From Desulfoluna butyratoxydans (GTDB taxonomy: Bacteria; Desulfobacterota; Desulfobacteria; Desulfobacterales; Desulfolunaceae), in NCBI RefSeq assembly GCF_900699765.1, contig NZ_CAADHO010000014.1, positions 58,446 through 122,445 of the forward strand: DNA of 64,000 bases, given 5' to 3'. The position numbers and the translations under genes are program-made. Every line of letters begins with the position of its first letter. Positions within the stretch are counted from its first letter, which is position 1. This document shows positions 53,655 to 62,842 of the stretch, piece by piece. The notes under the pieces are model-generated. The model had not been told where the DNA came from, did no database searches, and saw nothing but the letters and a program-made list of their open reading frames with translations.

Positions 53655-53770
53655 GTTGTCGGGTTTGTCTGTGTGGCTCCATGACCTTTGGAGACACCCT
53701 CAGTCAGGGCGACGATCCTTCGCCCGTATCAGGCATGCCCCATCCGTGGGTAACCTATGGGATCAGATTT
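53655..53770 (-). other. Possible structured 5' leader of the lipoprotein gene
   Basis: On the minus strand, two stems are visible: CCCAT / ATGGG around GGTTACC (53739-53761) and GGGCGA / TCGCCC with a 7-nt loop (53707-53725). A weaker CTCC / GGAG stem lies nearer the start codon. I compared it by eye with the c-di-GMP-I riboswitch, since GGTTACC and GATGG look similar, but the element order does not fit. Confidence 0.3.
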
Positions 53771-53984
53771 CACGTTTTTAAGAAGGCGGTAAAGTCGTCC
53801 CACTGTAAACCGAGGTGATTTTATGTCATCCCTGGTGTCGTCTTGTGTTTAAAATCAATTGTTTGCGCAGGGGCGTATTGAGGCGTCTAACGGCCTTTAT
53901 GCTGGTGTGGAGAAAGGATGCAAACCTTGGTACCGGCCCCATATATTGGGTTGAGAGAGACATTAATACCAATTTCATGATGGC

Positions 53985-55165
53985 TTTGGGAAAGTGCGGC
54001 AACCCGCGCAACGATGGGCACGCTCCGCTTTGCCCATCCTACGGGGTGACACATGGCGATAAGCCGAGAGCATGTAGGATGGGCAAAGGCAAGCCCGCCC
54101 ATTGGAGAGGCGACATCCTCGGCGCCGTGCCCATCACGTGCACCGAAGATATCCATGTTGTGTGGGGAACCCAATTTCATGATGGCTTTGGGAAGGTACG
54201 GCAACCCGCGCAACGATGGGCACGCTCCGCTTTGCCCATCCTACGGGGTAACATATGGCGACCAATGGCGATAAGCCGAGAGCATGTAGGATGGGCAAAG
54301 GCAAGCCCGCCCCATTGGAGTGGCGACACACCTGGCGCCGTGCCCATCACGTACACCGAAGATATCCATGATGTGTGGGGAAACCAATTCCATGATGGCT
54401 TTGGGAAGGTGCGGCAACCCGCGCAACGATGGGCACGCTCCGCTTTGCCCATCCTACGGGGTAACATATGGCGACCAACGGCGATAAGCCGAGAACATGT
54501 AGGATGGGCAAAGGCAAGTCCGCTCCATTGGAGTGGCGACACCCTCGGCGCCGTGCCCATCGTGTGTGGCGAAGGTTTCTGCCATGGCCTTTGTAATACG
54601 CTGGCAACCCGCGCAACGATGGGCACGCTTCGCTTTGCCCATCCTACGGGGTGACATATGGCGACAAATGGCGATAAGTCGAGAACATGTAGGATGGGCA
54701 AAGGCAAGCCCGCCCCATTGGAGTGGCGACACACCTGGCGCCGTGCCCATCACGTACACCGAAGATATCCATGATGTGTGGGGAAACCAATTCCATGATG
54801 GCTTTGGGAAGGTGCGGCAACCCGCGCAACGATGGGCACGCTCCGCTTTGCCCATCCTACGGGGTGACATATGGCGACCAACGGCGATAAGCCGAGAACA
54901 TGTAGGATGGGCAAAGGCAAGCCCGCTCCTTTGGAATGGCGACACCCTCGGCGCCGTGCCCATCGTGTGTGGCGAAGGTCTCTGCCATGGCCTTTGTAAT
55001 ACGCTGGCAACCCGCGCAACGACGGGCACGCTCCGCTTTGCCCAGCCTACGGGGTGACATATGGCGACCAATGGCGATAAGCCGAGAGCATGTAGGATGG
55101 GCAAAGGCAAGCCCGCTCCATAGGAGTGGCGACACCCTCGGCGCCGTGCCCATCATGTGCTGCGA
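53985..55165. repeat. REP/BIME-like array A3 (alternating 190/213-bp period)
   Basis: GGATGGGCAAAGG recurs at 54076, 54288, 54501, 54691, 54904 and 55094, i.e. spacings 212, 213, 190, 213 and 190. The same hairpins as A1/A2 are joined by two alternating spacers, one with CATGATGGCTTTGGGAAGG and one with GCCATGGCCTTTGTAATACG. The 403-bp pair is duplicated as a block (54288-54690 versus 54691-55093). The 53771-53984 stretch before it holds no recognised gene. Confidence 0.92.
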
Positions 55166-55206
55166 TGAACACCTCACAGGAACGTGGCCCGCCACCACCA
55201 TGGAGC

Positions 55207-55228
55207 GCCGCACTCCCGTGCGGCTTTT
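55207..55228 (+). terminator. Terminator-like hairpin at the right edge of array A3
   Basis: GCCGCAC-TCCC-GTGCGGC followed by TTTTG on the plus strand. It faces away from prfH, so it would stop plus-strand transcription of the array from running antisense into prfH. Same sequence at 59274 after array A4. Confidence 0.7.
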
Positions 55229-55241
55229 GTATGTCCTGGAC

Positions 55242-55868
55242 TTACCTTTTCTCTTTAAACCCCGGCCCATGGAAAACCCGAACCGGGTTGCCCCGCTCAA
55301 GGGTGGTGTGGCTTTCCCATTGGGCGTGCTGGGCGGCCATGCTTGCCTGGTCGTTTCTTGCTTGAAGCAGCGCCTTCAGCCGGGCCATGGCAAGCCTTTT
55401 GTTGAGGTGCTGGGACCGCTCTTCCTGGGCCACGGCCACCAGCCGTGAGGGGAGGTGGGTGATGCGAATCGCCGTGTTGGATGTGTTGACGTGTTGCCCG
55501 CCGGGCCCCGAAGCCCTCATGGTGTCGATTCTCAGGTCTTTATCCCGGAAATCCGTCTCTTCAGGGGGCGTGACAGCGTAAATACCCACAAACCAGTTTT
55601 TCCGCTTGTGCCCGGGCCGGAAAGGGCTCTGCCCGATCCATTGAATGGTTCCGGCCCAGGAGGCGACAAACCCTTCAATGTCCGGGCCATTCAGAGAGAG
55701 AAGGGCCGACTTCAGGGTGCCGGGCCGTGGCCCCGCGATTGTTTCCAGGGTGACGACCTTGATTTGGCGCGCCCTGGCATCGCCGGAAAACCGTTTCATT
55801 ACATGGTGGGCGGCGTAGCAGCACTCTGCCGGGCCTTTGCCTGCGGTGATCTGTATCCAGGTGCTCAT
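55242..55868 (-). CDS. prfH: Peptide chain release factor homologue PrfH
   Basis: 208 residues, class I release factor-like and much shorter than RF1/RF2. It keeps the peptidyl-hydrolase motif GGQ (G123-Q125, in MRASGPGGQHVN) and the following TSNTAIRITHLPS. It lacks the stop-codon-recognition domains. The ATG overlaps the rtcB stop codon as ATGA, so the two are translationally coupled. Known from the family: rtcB-prfH pairs handle ribosomes damaged in the 16S decoding centre, PrfH releasing the stalled peptide and the ligase repairing the break. That role is inferred here. Confidence 0.92.
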   Translation of the reverse strand: MSTWIQITAGKGPAECCYAAHHVMKRFSGDARARQIKVVTLETIAGPRPGTLKSALLSLNGPDIEGFVASWAGTIQWIGQSPFRPGHKRKNWFVGIYAVTPPEETDFRDKDLRIDTMRASGPGGQHVNTSNTAIRITHLPSRLVAVAQEERSQHLNKRLAMARLKALLQARNDQASMAAQHAQWESHTTLERGNPVRVFHGPGFKEKR

Positions 55869-56998
55869 GCCTGCACCTCCCGGGTCTTGTATGTGATGAG
55901 GGGCTTCAGGGTGGCCACAACGGTGATGAGGCCCGCCTCCAGCATGTCCTGTATAACCACGTCGATGTTTTTGTAAGCCTGGGGCGCTTCTTCGTAAAGA
56001 AGAGCTCTGTTTTTGCAGATCACCCGGCTACCCAGGGCCGTCTGCGTCAGTGCCTCCAGGGTGTACCTGTTTTGGAGGCGGCCTTTGCTTTCACTTCGTT
56101 TCCATTTTCGGCCTGCGCCGTGGGCCAGGGAAAACCCGTGCATCTCGTTGGGAGCTGTGGGGAACACAAGGTAGCTCAGGCTGCCCCGGGAACCCGGGAT
56201 CACCACCAGTCCTTGATCGGACGGGGCTGCGCCTTTGCGGTGGAGCCAACCGACTTGCCCCTGGATGGTCTGGGGTGTGAGGCTGTTGTGACAGATATCG
56301 AGGATGCGATCTCCCCGGGTGCCCAGGGCGGATAAGAACCGATGGGCAATGACGGCTCGATTGACGCGTGCCCAGGCCAGGGCGTGGTCGTGCTGCCGAA
56401 GGTAGGCCGCGGCTTCTTCTGACCCTTCTTCAAGGCCGTTGTTTCTGTACACAGCCACATGGCGCCTCAGAATGGATTCCCCAAGGCCCCGCGAACCGCT
56501 GTGAACCAGCAGCATCAATGCGTCTTTGGACAGGCCTGCCTTATGGAAGAGTGCGTCGTCTTCAATGGTATTGACGGTCTGCAATTCGGCAAAATGGTTT
56601 CCGCCGCCGATGGTGCCCAGGGCCGGGTCCCATTCGCCTTGCGTCAGGCGCTCTTCATCAAGAAAAGGCGCGGGGTCTCCGTTCCACGGTGCATCCAGCC
56701 CGGTTAGTTTTTTAACCCAGCGATCCCGTTTGATTTTGGTGTGCTTCAGGTCGGTTTGCCACAGCCCCATGCCGCATCCGATATCGTTGCCGATGAGGAA
56801 GGGGTAGAGGGTGGTGAGGGTGAAAAAGGCCGCCCCCACAGGGGTTCCTTTTCCAGGGTGAAGGTCCGGCAGACCAATGGCCAGTTTCATGCCGGGAAGT
56901 GTTGCGGTGGTGTTCAGTTGCTGAAGGGCAGCCCCTTCAATCCAGTTTTTTTCGGAGGCGATTACACGAATGATCGCCGATGTTTCTGATGTGCCCAT
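55865..56998 (-). CDS. rtcB: RNA ligase RtcB, PrfH-associated type
   Basis: 377 residues, shorter than standard RtcB (about 400-480) and like the RtcB2 forms found with prfH. It joins 2',3'-cyclic phosphate or 3'-phosphate RNA ends to 5'-OH using GTP and Mn2+. Ligands visible: D72 and C75 in GNDIGCGMG, H135 in GTIGGGNHFAEL, H166 in VHSGSRGLG; the guanylylated histidine is in LAHGAGRKW. Start with GGAG 4 nt upstream. No archease gene is adjacent. It is coupled to prfH. Confidence 0.93.
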   Translation of the reverse strand: MGTSETSAIIRVIASEKNWIEGAALQQLNTTATLPGMKLAIGLPDLHPGKGTPVGAAFFTLTTLYPFLIGNDIGCGMGLWQTDLKHTKIKRDRWVKKLTGLDAPWNGDPAPFLDEERLTQGEWDPALGTIGGGNHFAELQTVNTIEDDALFHKAGLSKDALMLLVHSGSRGLGESILRRHVAVYRNNGLEEGSEEAAAYLRQHDHALAWARVNRAVIAHRFLSALGTRGDRILDICHNSLTPQTIQGQVGWLHRKGAAPSDQGLVVIPGSRGSLSYLVFPTAPNEMHGFSLAHGAGRKWKRSESKGRLQNRYTLEALTQTALGSRVICKNRALLYEEAPQAYKNIDVVIQDMLEAGLITVVATLKPLITYKTREVQA

Positions 56999-57314
56999 GG
57001 GACTCCATAGTATTTTTTTGAACGCTTCGTTTCATTGGGTCAGTTTGCCGTAAGGTACTGAATTGATCTGCATGCATCGTCATAAGACCTCCTTTTTCGA
57101 TAAAATTGATGTGAATGGTTCGTGGGTGAGTGGGGCAACAGGGTCGCTGCCCAGCCTTGTCTCCGGTTTTCTCCGATGGGCCTATAACCCATGTGGCCGC
57201 GACTTTACGTTATTATAAAATGTTTTTCAACGAAATAGAGCATGTTGCCTCACACATGACATTCGCCTGTTGCCCCCCACCGTTTTTCCCCATGACCTGT
57301 TTCCCTATGACCTG
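56999..57314. other. Intergenic region upstream of rtcB
   Basis: 316 bp without a recognised gene. It must hold the rtcB promoter. A repeated CCCC(A/T)TGACCTGTTxxC pattern near 57288-57318 belongs to the 3' side of the next gene. Confidence 0.4.
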
Positions 57315-57593
57315 TTATCTGTTCCTTCTTCCTTTCTCTTTCATCTTCTCCTGCTCTTCCTGATAAATCCCTACAATCTGGTCGATCTTCTCGTACTGCC
57401 GCGCCAGAAGATCCTCGGCGATGGTTCGGATGCCCCATTTTTTGAAATCGATCTGCAGGCCGTTGCCGCCGGGGTCTTCGGCACCGTCCAGCTCGCTGAA
57501 AAAAACGCCTACGGATGTCAGCAGGCGGTGGATATCTTTGATGGCGTCGCAAAGTTCCGGGATCTCTTTCCCGGAAAACATGGGTGAGGTCAT
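57315..57593 (-). CDS. Small hypothetical protein upstream of rtcB
   Basis: 92 residues from the ATG at 57593, where AAGGAGG sits 7 nt upstream; the 11-residue longer frame is rejected. Mostly helical (GKEIPELCDAIKDIHRLLTSVGVFF, TIAEDLLARQYEKIDQIVGIYQEEQEKM), no membrane segment, very basic end. Not recognised. Same strand as rtcB-prfH but 316 bp away, so a link is uncertain. Confidence 0.6.
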   Translation of the reverse strand: MTSPMFSGKEIPELCDAIKDIHRLLTSVGVFFSELDGAEDPGGNGLQIDFKKWGIRTIAEDLLARQYEKIDQIVGIYQEEQEKMKEKGRRNR

Positions 57594-57626
57594 GACAGGC
57601 CTCCTTGGTGTGTGGTGATTAAGCAT

Positions 57627-58454
57627 GTTTGGGTAGGGTGCATTCTATGCACCAGAACCGTTGCCTGGTATTCACCCGGATAAGGGGAATCATGAAGGGC
57701 GTCTCTCCATCCATTCTACGCTGTGACGCCCGGCTTGGACGAGCCAGGGTTTCACCCGAGAATGCACGCAACCGTGGCCCCTTGCTCATTTCCTTCTTCT
57801 GGAAAGAGGAAATCAACGCATCGCGTGAGGAAAATGAGTGGATGTCCAGGCACGACATATCAATGCGTACCCATGGGCAAAGGGTGCGAACGAAAAGTGC
57901 CTCTTCGGTGAGGTCAGGCGCAGAAGACCCGTGGAACGCTAATAATGACGGGCCTGAAAGAGATCGCACAGAGATCCGAAGAGGCGCTTCCCCCTCCCGT
58001 TAATCAGGATCGCACGCCCTTAGCGGCCATCTGTTGCGACACACATGTCGTGTGAAAAGGTGCGGGTTACCGCGTGATGAGGAAAATACGACTTGAAAAG
58101 GGGGTGGGTGTGGTGTAAAAAACCGTGTAGCCATGACGACCTCCTGGTAAGGTTGTTTTGGTCAGGCCTGGCAGGATGTTACAGCATCCTGTCGGGTCGC
58201 TCTTCATTGCGTCAATAACTAGTTATTACCGCCCACGATAGATCCATCCTTTCAAGATGTCAATCCTTTTTGTCTGAAAAATCCCCATGTTGGTTGAAAT
58301 TGGTGTGGCAAAGCCCGGAAAACGCTCCCAGAAGGCCACCAGAGGCGTCCATGCGGGAACACGTAAACTGGGCAAAGGCAAGCCTGTGCCCATCGCGTGT
58401 GTCGATTGTTCTCATGGAGGATTGTGGTGTGTGGGGCCCGAATGTGTCATGGAT
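57627..58454. other. Gene-poor region before array A4
   Basis: About 830 bp with overlapping frames on both strands (116 and 124 codons) but no ribosome-binding sites or family-like sequence. I see no supported gene. TAACTAGTTATTA near 58218 is a short palindrome. Confidence 0.4.
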
Positions 58455-59222
58455 TTGGTATGGTACGGGTTGAGCGTGCAACGATGGGCACGCTTCGCTT
58501 TGCCCACCCTACGGGGTGACATATGGCGACCAGGGGGATAATCCGAAACCACGTAGGATGGGCAAAGGCAAGCCCGAATCATTGGCGTGGCGAAATCCTT
58601 GGCGCCGTGCCCATCGCGAGCAACGAAGGTCTCCATGCTGTGTGTGGAATTCAAACACATGATGGCTTTTGGAAGGTGCGGGTACACGCGCAACGATGAG
58701 CACGCTTCGTACGGGGTGACATATGGTGACCAATGGCGGTAAGTCGAAAACACGTAGGATGGGCAAAGGCAAGTCCTAACCATTGGGATGGCGAAATCCT
58801 TGGCGCCGTGCCCATCGCGAGTAACGAAGGTCTCCATGCTGTGTGGAATTCAATCACATGATGGCTTTTGGAAGGTGCGGGTACACGCGCAACGATGAGC
58901 ACGCTTCGTACGGGGTGACATATGGTAACCAATGGCGATAACCCGAAAGCACGTAGGATGGGCAAAGGCAAGCCCTTACCATTGGGATGGCGACACCCTT
59001 GGCGCCGTGCCCATCGCGAGTAACGAAGGTCTCCATGCTGTGCGGAGTTCAATTACATGATGGCTTTTGGAAGGTGCGGGTACACGCGCAACGATGAGCA
59101 CGCTTCGTACGGGGTGACATATGGTGACCAATGGCGGTAAGTCGAAAACACGTAGGATGGACAAAGGCAAGCCCTACCCATTGGGATGGCTACACCCTTT
59201 GCGCCGTGCCCATCGAATATAG
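58455..59222. repeat. REP/BIME-like array A4 (199-bp period)
   Basis: GTAGGATGGGCAAAGG-type starts recur at 58555, 58756, 58955 and 59154 (the last reads GGATGGACAAAGG), spacings 201, 199 and 199. The right-hand hairpin is shortened: GCAACGATGAGCACGCTTCG goes straight to TACGGGG, losing the TTTGCCCATC arm in three units. The spacer contains CATGATGGCTTTTGGAAGG, related to that of A3. Confidence 0.9.
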
Positions 59223-59273
59223 CGAAGGCTTCCACACAGGGATGCGATATGGATGGCATCATTACCATGGAGC

Positions 59274-59297
59274 GCCGCACTCCCGTGCGGCTTTTTT
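59274..59297 (+). terminator. Terminator-like hairpin at the right edge of array A4
   Basis: GCCGCAC-TCCC-GTGCGGC followed by TTTTTT, preceded by CCATGGAGC exactly as at 55207. Confidence 0.78.
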
Positions 59298-59398
59298 GTG
59301 TCGCTCCATGGGAATGCGAAAAGGGGGAGGGCGCAAATTGTTTTCCCGGCCGGGTATTGAGGATAAAAAACGTCTAACGGGGGACGTTAGCCGCCTAC

Positions 59399-62300
59399 CT
59401 ACGCCACCGCCACCGCATTCTGATTTACCTCATCCACAATGCGAATCACCCGGGTTGCCTGGGCATCGTCAAATACGCCCAAGAGTCCCTGGTCGTGGAT
59501 ATGGGTAAAGGGGGGCTCAAAGAGCATAGCCCGTTCAATGGTGCCGTTTTTGGTGAGGTATTCGATGATGTGGCGGATGAAGGTCATCTGGTTGGCCTCA
59601 AGGGTGCCTGCCTGGATGAAATCGGCAAAGGCTTCGTTTGCCGAGGTCACGTCCAGCCCAACGATGCTTCGGATGAATTGCCCAAGGGGCTTGTCTCCAT
59701 ACTCTTTGGCATATTCTTCACGACTTCCGAGATTCCCCTCAAAGAGCATGTGTTCCAACTCGTCGATGTCCGTCTGGGTGACCGGCCGGTTGGTCCGGAG
59801 CTTATGGATGACGATATGGTCCTGGTTTTTCCGTACATAAGAGGCCACACGGTCCTTGTAACTCTGCAACATATCAAAGCCGGTGAGAACTTCTTTTTCC
59901 TGGATACCGGCTTGATCGAGGTCATCCTTGAAATGGGTGTAAACCGGTGTCTGCTTCTCCCTGTCGATGAATTTGATCAGGTCCCGCAAGGCGCGTCTCA
60001 CCTCATCAAGTCGTGTAATGGTAATGGTATGCCAGAACTCACGCGTCTTTACACTGCGGATGGTCTCTTTTTGAAGGGCCACCGAAGGGATGTTCTCCTT
60101 TTTTGACAGGGCATTTGCAATGAGGATAATTTTGTTGATGTAGATCTCTGTGGAGTGAGCACCGGAGAGAAGGGCCAGTTGATAGTTCAGCATGAGCAGG
60201 TCGAATCGCCTTGCCAGCTCATCATCCCCTGGTGTCGGCACCATCAGGTGCGAGATGTGGGTGTTGATATCATGCATGTCCCCCATGGTGAGGTTCTCCC
60301 ACCGCTGTCTTTCCTTGTACTCCATCACGTGGCGCAGTTCGGCCTTGACCATGAACCGATCCCTGTTGAGGCCTTCCACGTTGTGGTGAAGTTCATCCAC
60401 AAGGGATTCAGCGTATGCCGCCTCATCGTCGCTGCGGTCTTCCTTTCTGCGAATACCCAGGGCAACTTCAAGTTTTGCCTCAAAAATACGCTGGGTCATT
60501 CCCTTGGAGACATGCCCTTCATCGCCATCGGGGTCCTCTTCAAAAAATTCCAGGTTTTGGCAAAAATCGAAGATCAGAAAATGGGTCTTGTCTTCCCCCG
60601 GCCCAAAGAGGTTCGGGCAGAGTCGGGTGCCTCGGCCGATCATCTGCCAGAACTTGGTGGACGACTTGACCAGCTTGAAAAAGACCAGGTTCACCACCCG
60701 GGGCGCATCCACGCCTGTGTCCATCATATCTACGGAGACGGCAATCTGCGGATCGGTCTCTTCATGGGCATCCTTGAAAGACTCCAGAAGATCCTGGGCC
60801 TTGCTCTCGTAATTGTCGATCACCCGCAGGAACTTGTCCCCGTATTCCGGGTAGTTTTTGTTGAATCGTTTTTCAATGAACTCAGCATGCTTGTGGTTCT
60901 TTGCGAAGATAATGGTTTTACCCAGCTTGTCGCAGCTCTCCACCTTGATGCCGCAGGTCATCACATGATCCAGAACCTTATCCACGGTGTCATCGTTAAA
61001 GAGCCATTTGTTTAAAGCACTGCTTGAGATCTCTTCGTCCACTTCAGGTGTGGAGGGGTCTCCGAATTTCTCCTCGTATTCGCTTTTTTCCGCTTCGGAG
61101 AGATCGTTGTACTTGATGCCCTCCTGCTGGAACTTCAAGGGCACGGAAATCGCCTTGGGCGGCACCAGATACTTCTGGGCCACGGCCGTGTCGAGTTCAT
61201 AGGCAAAGGTGGGGTTGTCGTCTTCGATGCCAAAGAGGCCGTAGGTATTGCGGTCGATATCGGTTTTCGGCGTGGCCGTCAGCCCCACCAAAAGGGAATC
61301 AAAGTATTCGAAGATGGCCCGGTATTTTTGATACACAGAGCGGTGGGCCTCATCCACAATGATCAGGTCGAAATGACCCACTCCGTAGAATCGGGTGTCG
61401 TTGTTTCTTACTCCGTCGATCTTGTTGATGATGGTGGGGTACGTAGAAAAGACCAGCCGCGTGCCGTTGTCCTCTTTTTCCTTGGTGAGGTCGATGGCCG
61501 AGAGGTTGGGCAGCAACTCATTAAAGGCGTCTTTGGCCTGGGTGACCAGGGCATTTCGGTCGGCAAGGAAAAGGACCCGCTTGGCCCAGTTGCACCGGGT
61601 GAGCATCTCCACAAGGGAGGCCGCCGTTCGCGTTTTGCCGCTGCCCGTGGCCATGACAAGGAGCGCCTGGCGGGAGCGCCCCCGAAGCTCTCCTTTCTTG
61701 CCCGTCACAACAAAGGCCTCGGCAATGCGCTGAATCGCTTCCAGTTGGTAGTCCCGTCCGGCAATATCCGCGTTGGCCGTATAGGTTCTTACGTCTCGCC
61801 TGCTCCTGCGTCGGTCCACTATAAGCTGGAGCTCGTCCCGGGTGTAAAATCCTTGCACGCGACGATCTGCATAAAAGCAGTCGTCCCAGATGAACATTTC
61901 AAACCCGTTGGTGTAAAAAATCACCGGTCGCTGCCCGTGCATTTTTTCAAGACAGTTCGCGTAAAGTTCGGCCTGGTGTCGCCCCTTCCTCGCATCCACC
62001 AGGGTGCGCTTGGCCTCGATGACCGCCAGGGGTTTTCCGTCTTCCCCCCAGAGTACGTAATCGGCATACCCTTTGCCGGACGGGTTCTCGGTCTTGGGCA
62101 TGCCCTTGACCTCGTACTCGATCTCCCTGCCTTTACGCAACTGGTCCCAGCCGCATTCCCGTAACGCCAGATCAATATAGAGCTTTCGAGTCTGTTTTTC
62201 AGAGACCAGCACAGGCACCGCCGCGTCAAAATCAAGGCCCCGATCCCTTTTTCTTTTTCTCCTTTGGATCTCGTTTTGCTGCGCCTCGACTTTTTGCCTG

Positions 62301-62842
62301 AGGGACTCAATTTCAAGGGCCTGGGATTCTCGTACCGCCTGCTCATTCTTTAACGTGTCCTGTTTTTCCCGGAGTTTCTTCTCCAGCTTTTCCAGGCTTT
62401 TTTTTGTCTCCGTAGCAGCCTCGCCGTCGGGAAGCTGCCCCTCATCAAATGAGGGAATGGTGGGCTTTGTATGGCTGTACAGCAGCCCCACAAATCCCAA
62501 AAACCGAAACAGGTTTTTAAGGGAGGCCAAGGCCTCTATCGATCCGACTCGGTGCCCGTGGGCCGCCTGGTTGCCCACCTTCCGAATGAGATTGACCTCC
62601 TGGAACATCCCGGGTCGTAAAATCTCCTTAAAACACGGCTCGTGCATCAACGCGCTGAGGTTCGAGTCCCAGGGCTTTACCAGGTCGGTGTCGTTGGCAT
62701 AAAGCCAGCGTACCGAAAGCTCTAAGGCGCTTCGACTTAAAATGGCCGAGGCCTTGGGGGAGGTCTTTACCAGTTTTTCAGACTCCACCGCATCACGATG
62801 GATTTCAGGGAATTCCGTTTTCAGAAAGTCAAAATGGGACAT
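59399..62842 (-). CDS. hsdR: Type I restriction enzyme R subunit (HsdR), apparently orphan
   Basis: 1,147 residues from the ATG at 62842 (AAGG about 9 nt upstream); the longer frame adds only basic non-family sequence. Order: DUF4145-like helical domain (about residues 20-110), coiled coil (145-215), HsdR nuclease domain with D...ExK in GYADYVLWGEDGKPLAVIEAKR (about 265-290), and SF2 helicase/translocase with ATGSGKTRTA, VDEAHRSVY, LVGLTATP and QMIGRGTRLCP. An EcoEI-type C-terminal domain ends the protein. It cuts unmethylated DNA only as part of an R2M2S complex. No hsdM or hsdS lies on either side within view, so it is a stray gene, a remnant, or served by a remote M/S pair. Confidence 0.9.
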   Translation of the reverse strand: MSHFDFLKTEFPEIHRDAVESEKLVKTSPKASAILSRSALELSVRWLYANDTDLVKPWDSNLSALMHEPCFKEILRPGMFQEVNLIRKVGNQAAHGHRVGSIEALASLKNLFRFLGFVGLLYSHTKPTIPSFDEGQLPDGEAATETKKSLEKLEKKLREKQDTLKNEQAVRESQALEIESLRQKVEAQQNEIQRRKRKRDRGLDFDAAVPVLVSEKQTRKLYIDLALRECGWDQLRKGREIEYEVKGMPKTENPSGKGYADYVLWGEDGKPLAVIEAKRTLVDARKGRHQAELYANCLEKMHGQRPVIFYTNGFEMFIWDDCFYADRRVQGFYTRDELQLIVDRRRSRRDVRTYTANADIAGRDYQLEAIQRIAEAFVVTGKKGELRGRSRQALLVMATGSGKTRTAASLVEMLTRCNWAKRVLFLADRNALVTQAKDAFNELLPNLSAIDLTKEKEDNGTRLVFSTYPTIINKIDGVRNNDTRFYGVGHFDLIIVDEAHRSVYQKYRAIFEYFDSLLVGLTATPKTDIDRNTYGLFGIEDDNPTFAYELDTAVAQKYLVPPKAISVPLKFQQEGIKYNDLSEAEKSEYEEKFGDPSTPEVDEEISSSALNKWLFNDDTVDKVLDHVMTCGIKVESCDKLGKTIIFAKNHKHAEFIEKRFNKNYPEYGDKFLRVIDNYESKAQDLLESFKDAHEETDPQIAVSVDMMDTGVDAPRVVNLVFFKLVKSSTKFWQMIGRGTRLCPNLFGPGEDKTHFLIFDFCQNLEFFEEDPDGDEGHVSKGMTQRIFEAKLEVALGIRRKEDRSDDEAAYAESLVDELHHNVEGLNRDRFMVKAELRHVMEYKERQRWENLTMGDMHDINTHISHLMVPTPGDDELARRFDLLMLNYQLALLSGAHSTEIYINKIILIANALSKKENIPSVALQKETIRSVKTREFWHTITITRLDEVRRALRDLIKFIDREKQTPVYTHFKDDLDQAGIQEKEVLTGFDMLQSYKDRVASYVRKNQDHIVIHKLRTNRPVTQTDIDELEHMLFEGNLGSREEYAKEYGDKPLGQFIRSIVGLDVTSANEAFADFIQAGTLEANQMTFIRHIIEYLTKNGTIERAMLFEPPFTHIHDQGLLGVFDDAQATRVIRIVDEVNQNAVAVA

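Noticed and set aside
53655..53770. c-di-GMP-I riboswitch
   Set aside because: GGTTACC and GATGG blocks occur but in the wrong order, and the conserved core sequences are not found.
57619..58003. 116- and 124-codon ORFs on opposite strands
   Set aside because: Mutually overlapping, no good start signals, compositions typical of random GC-rich frames.
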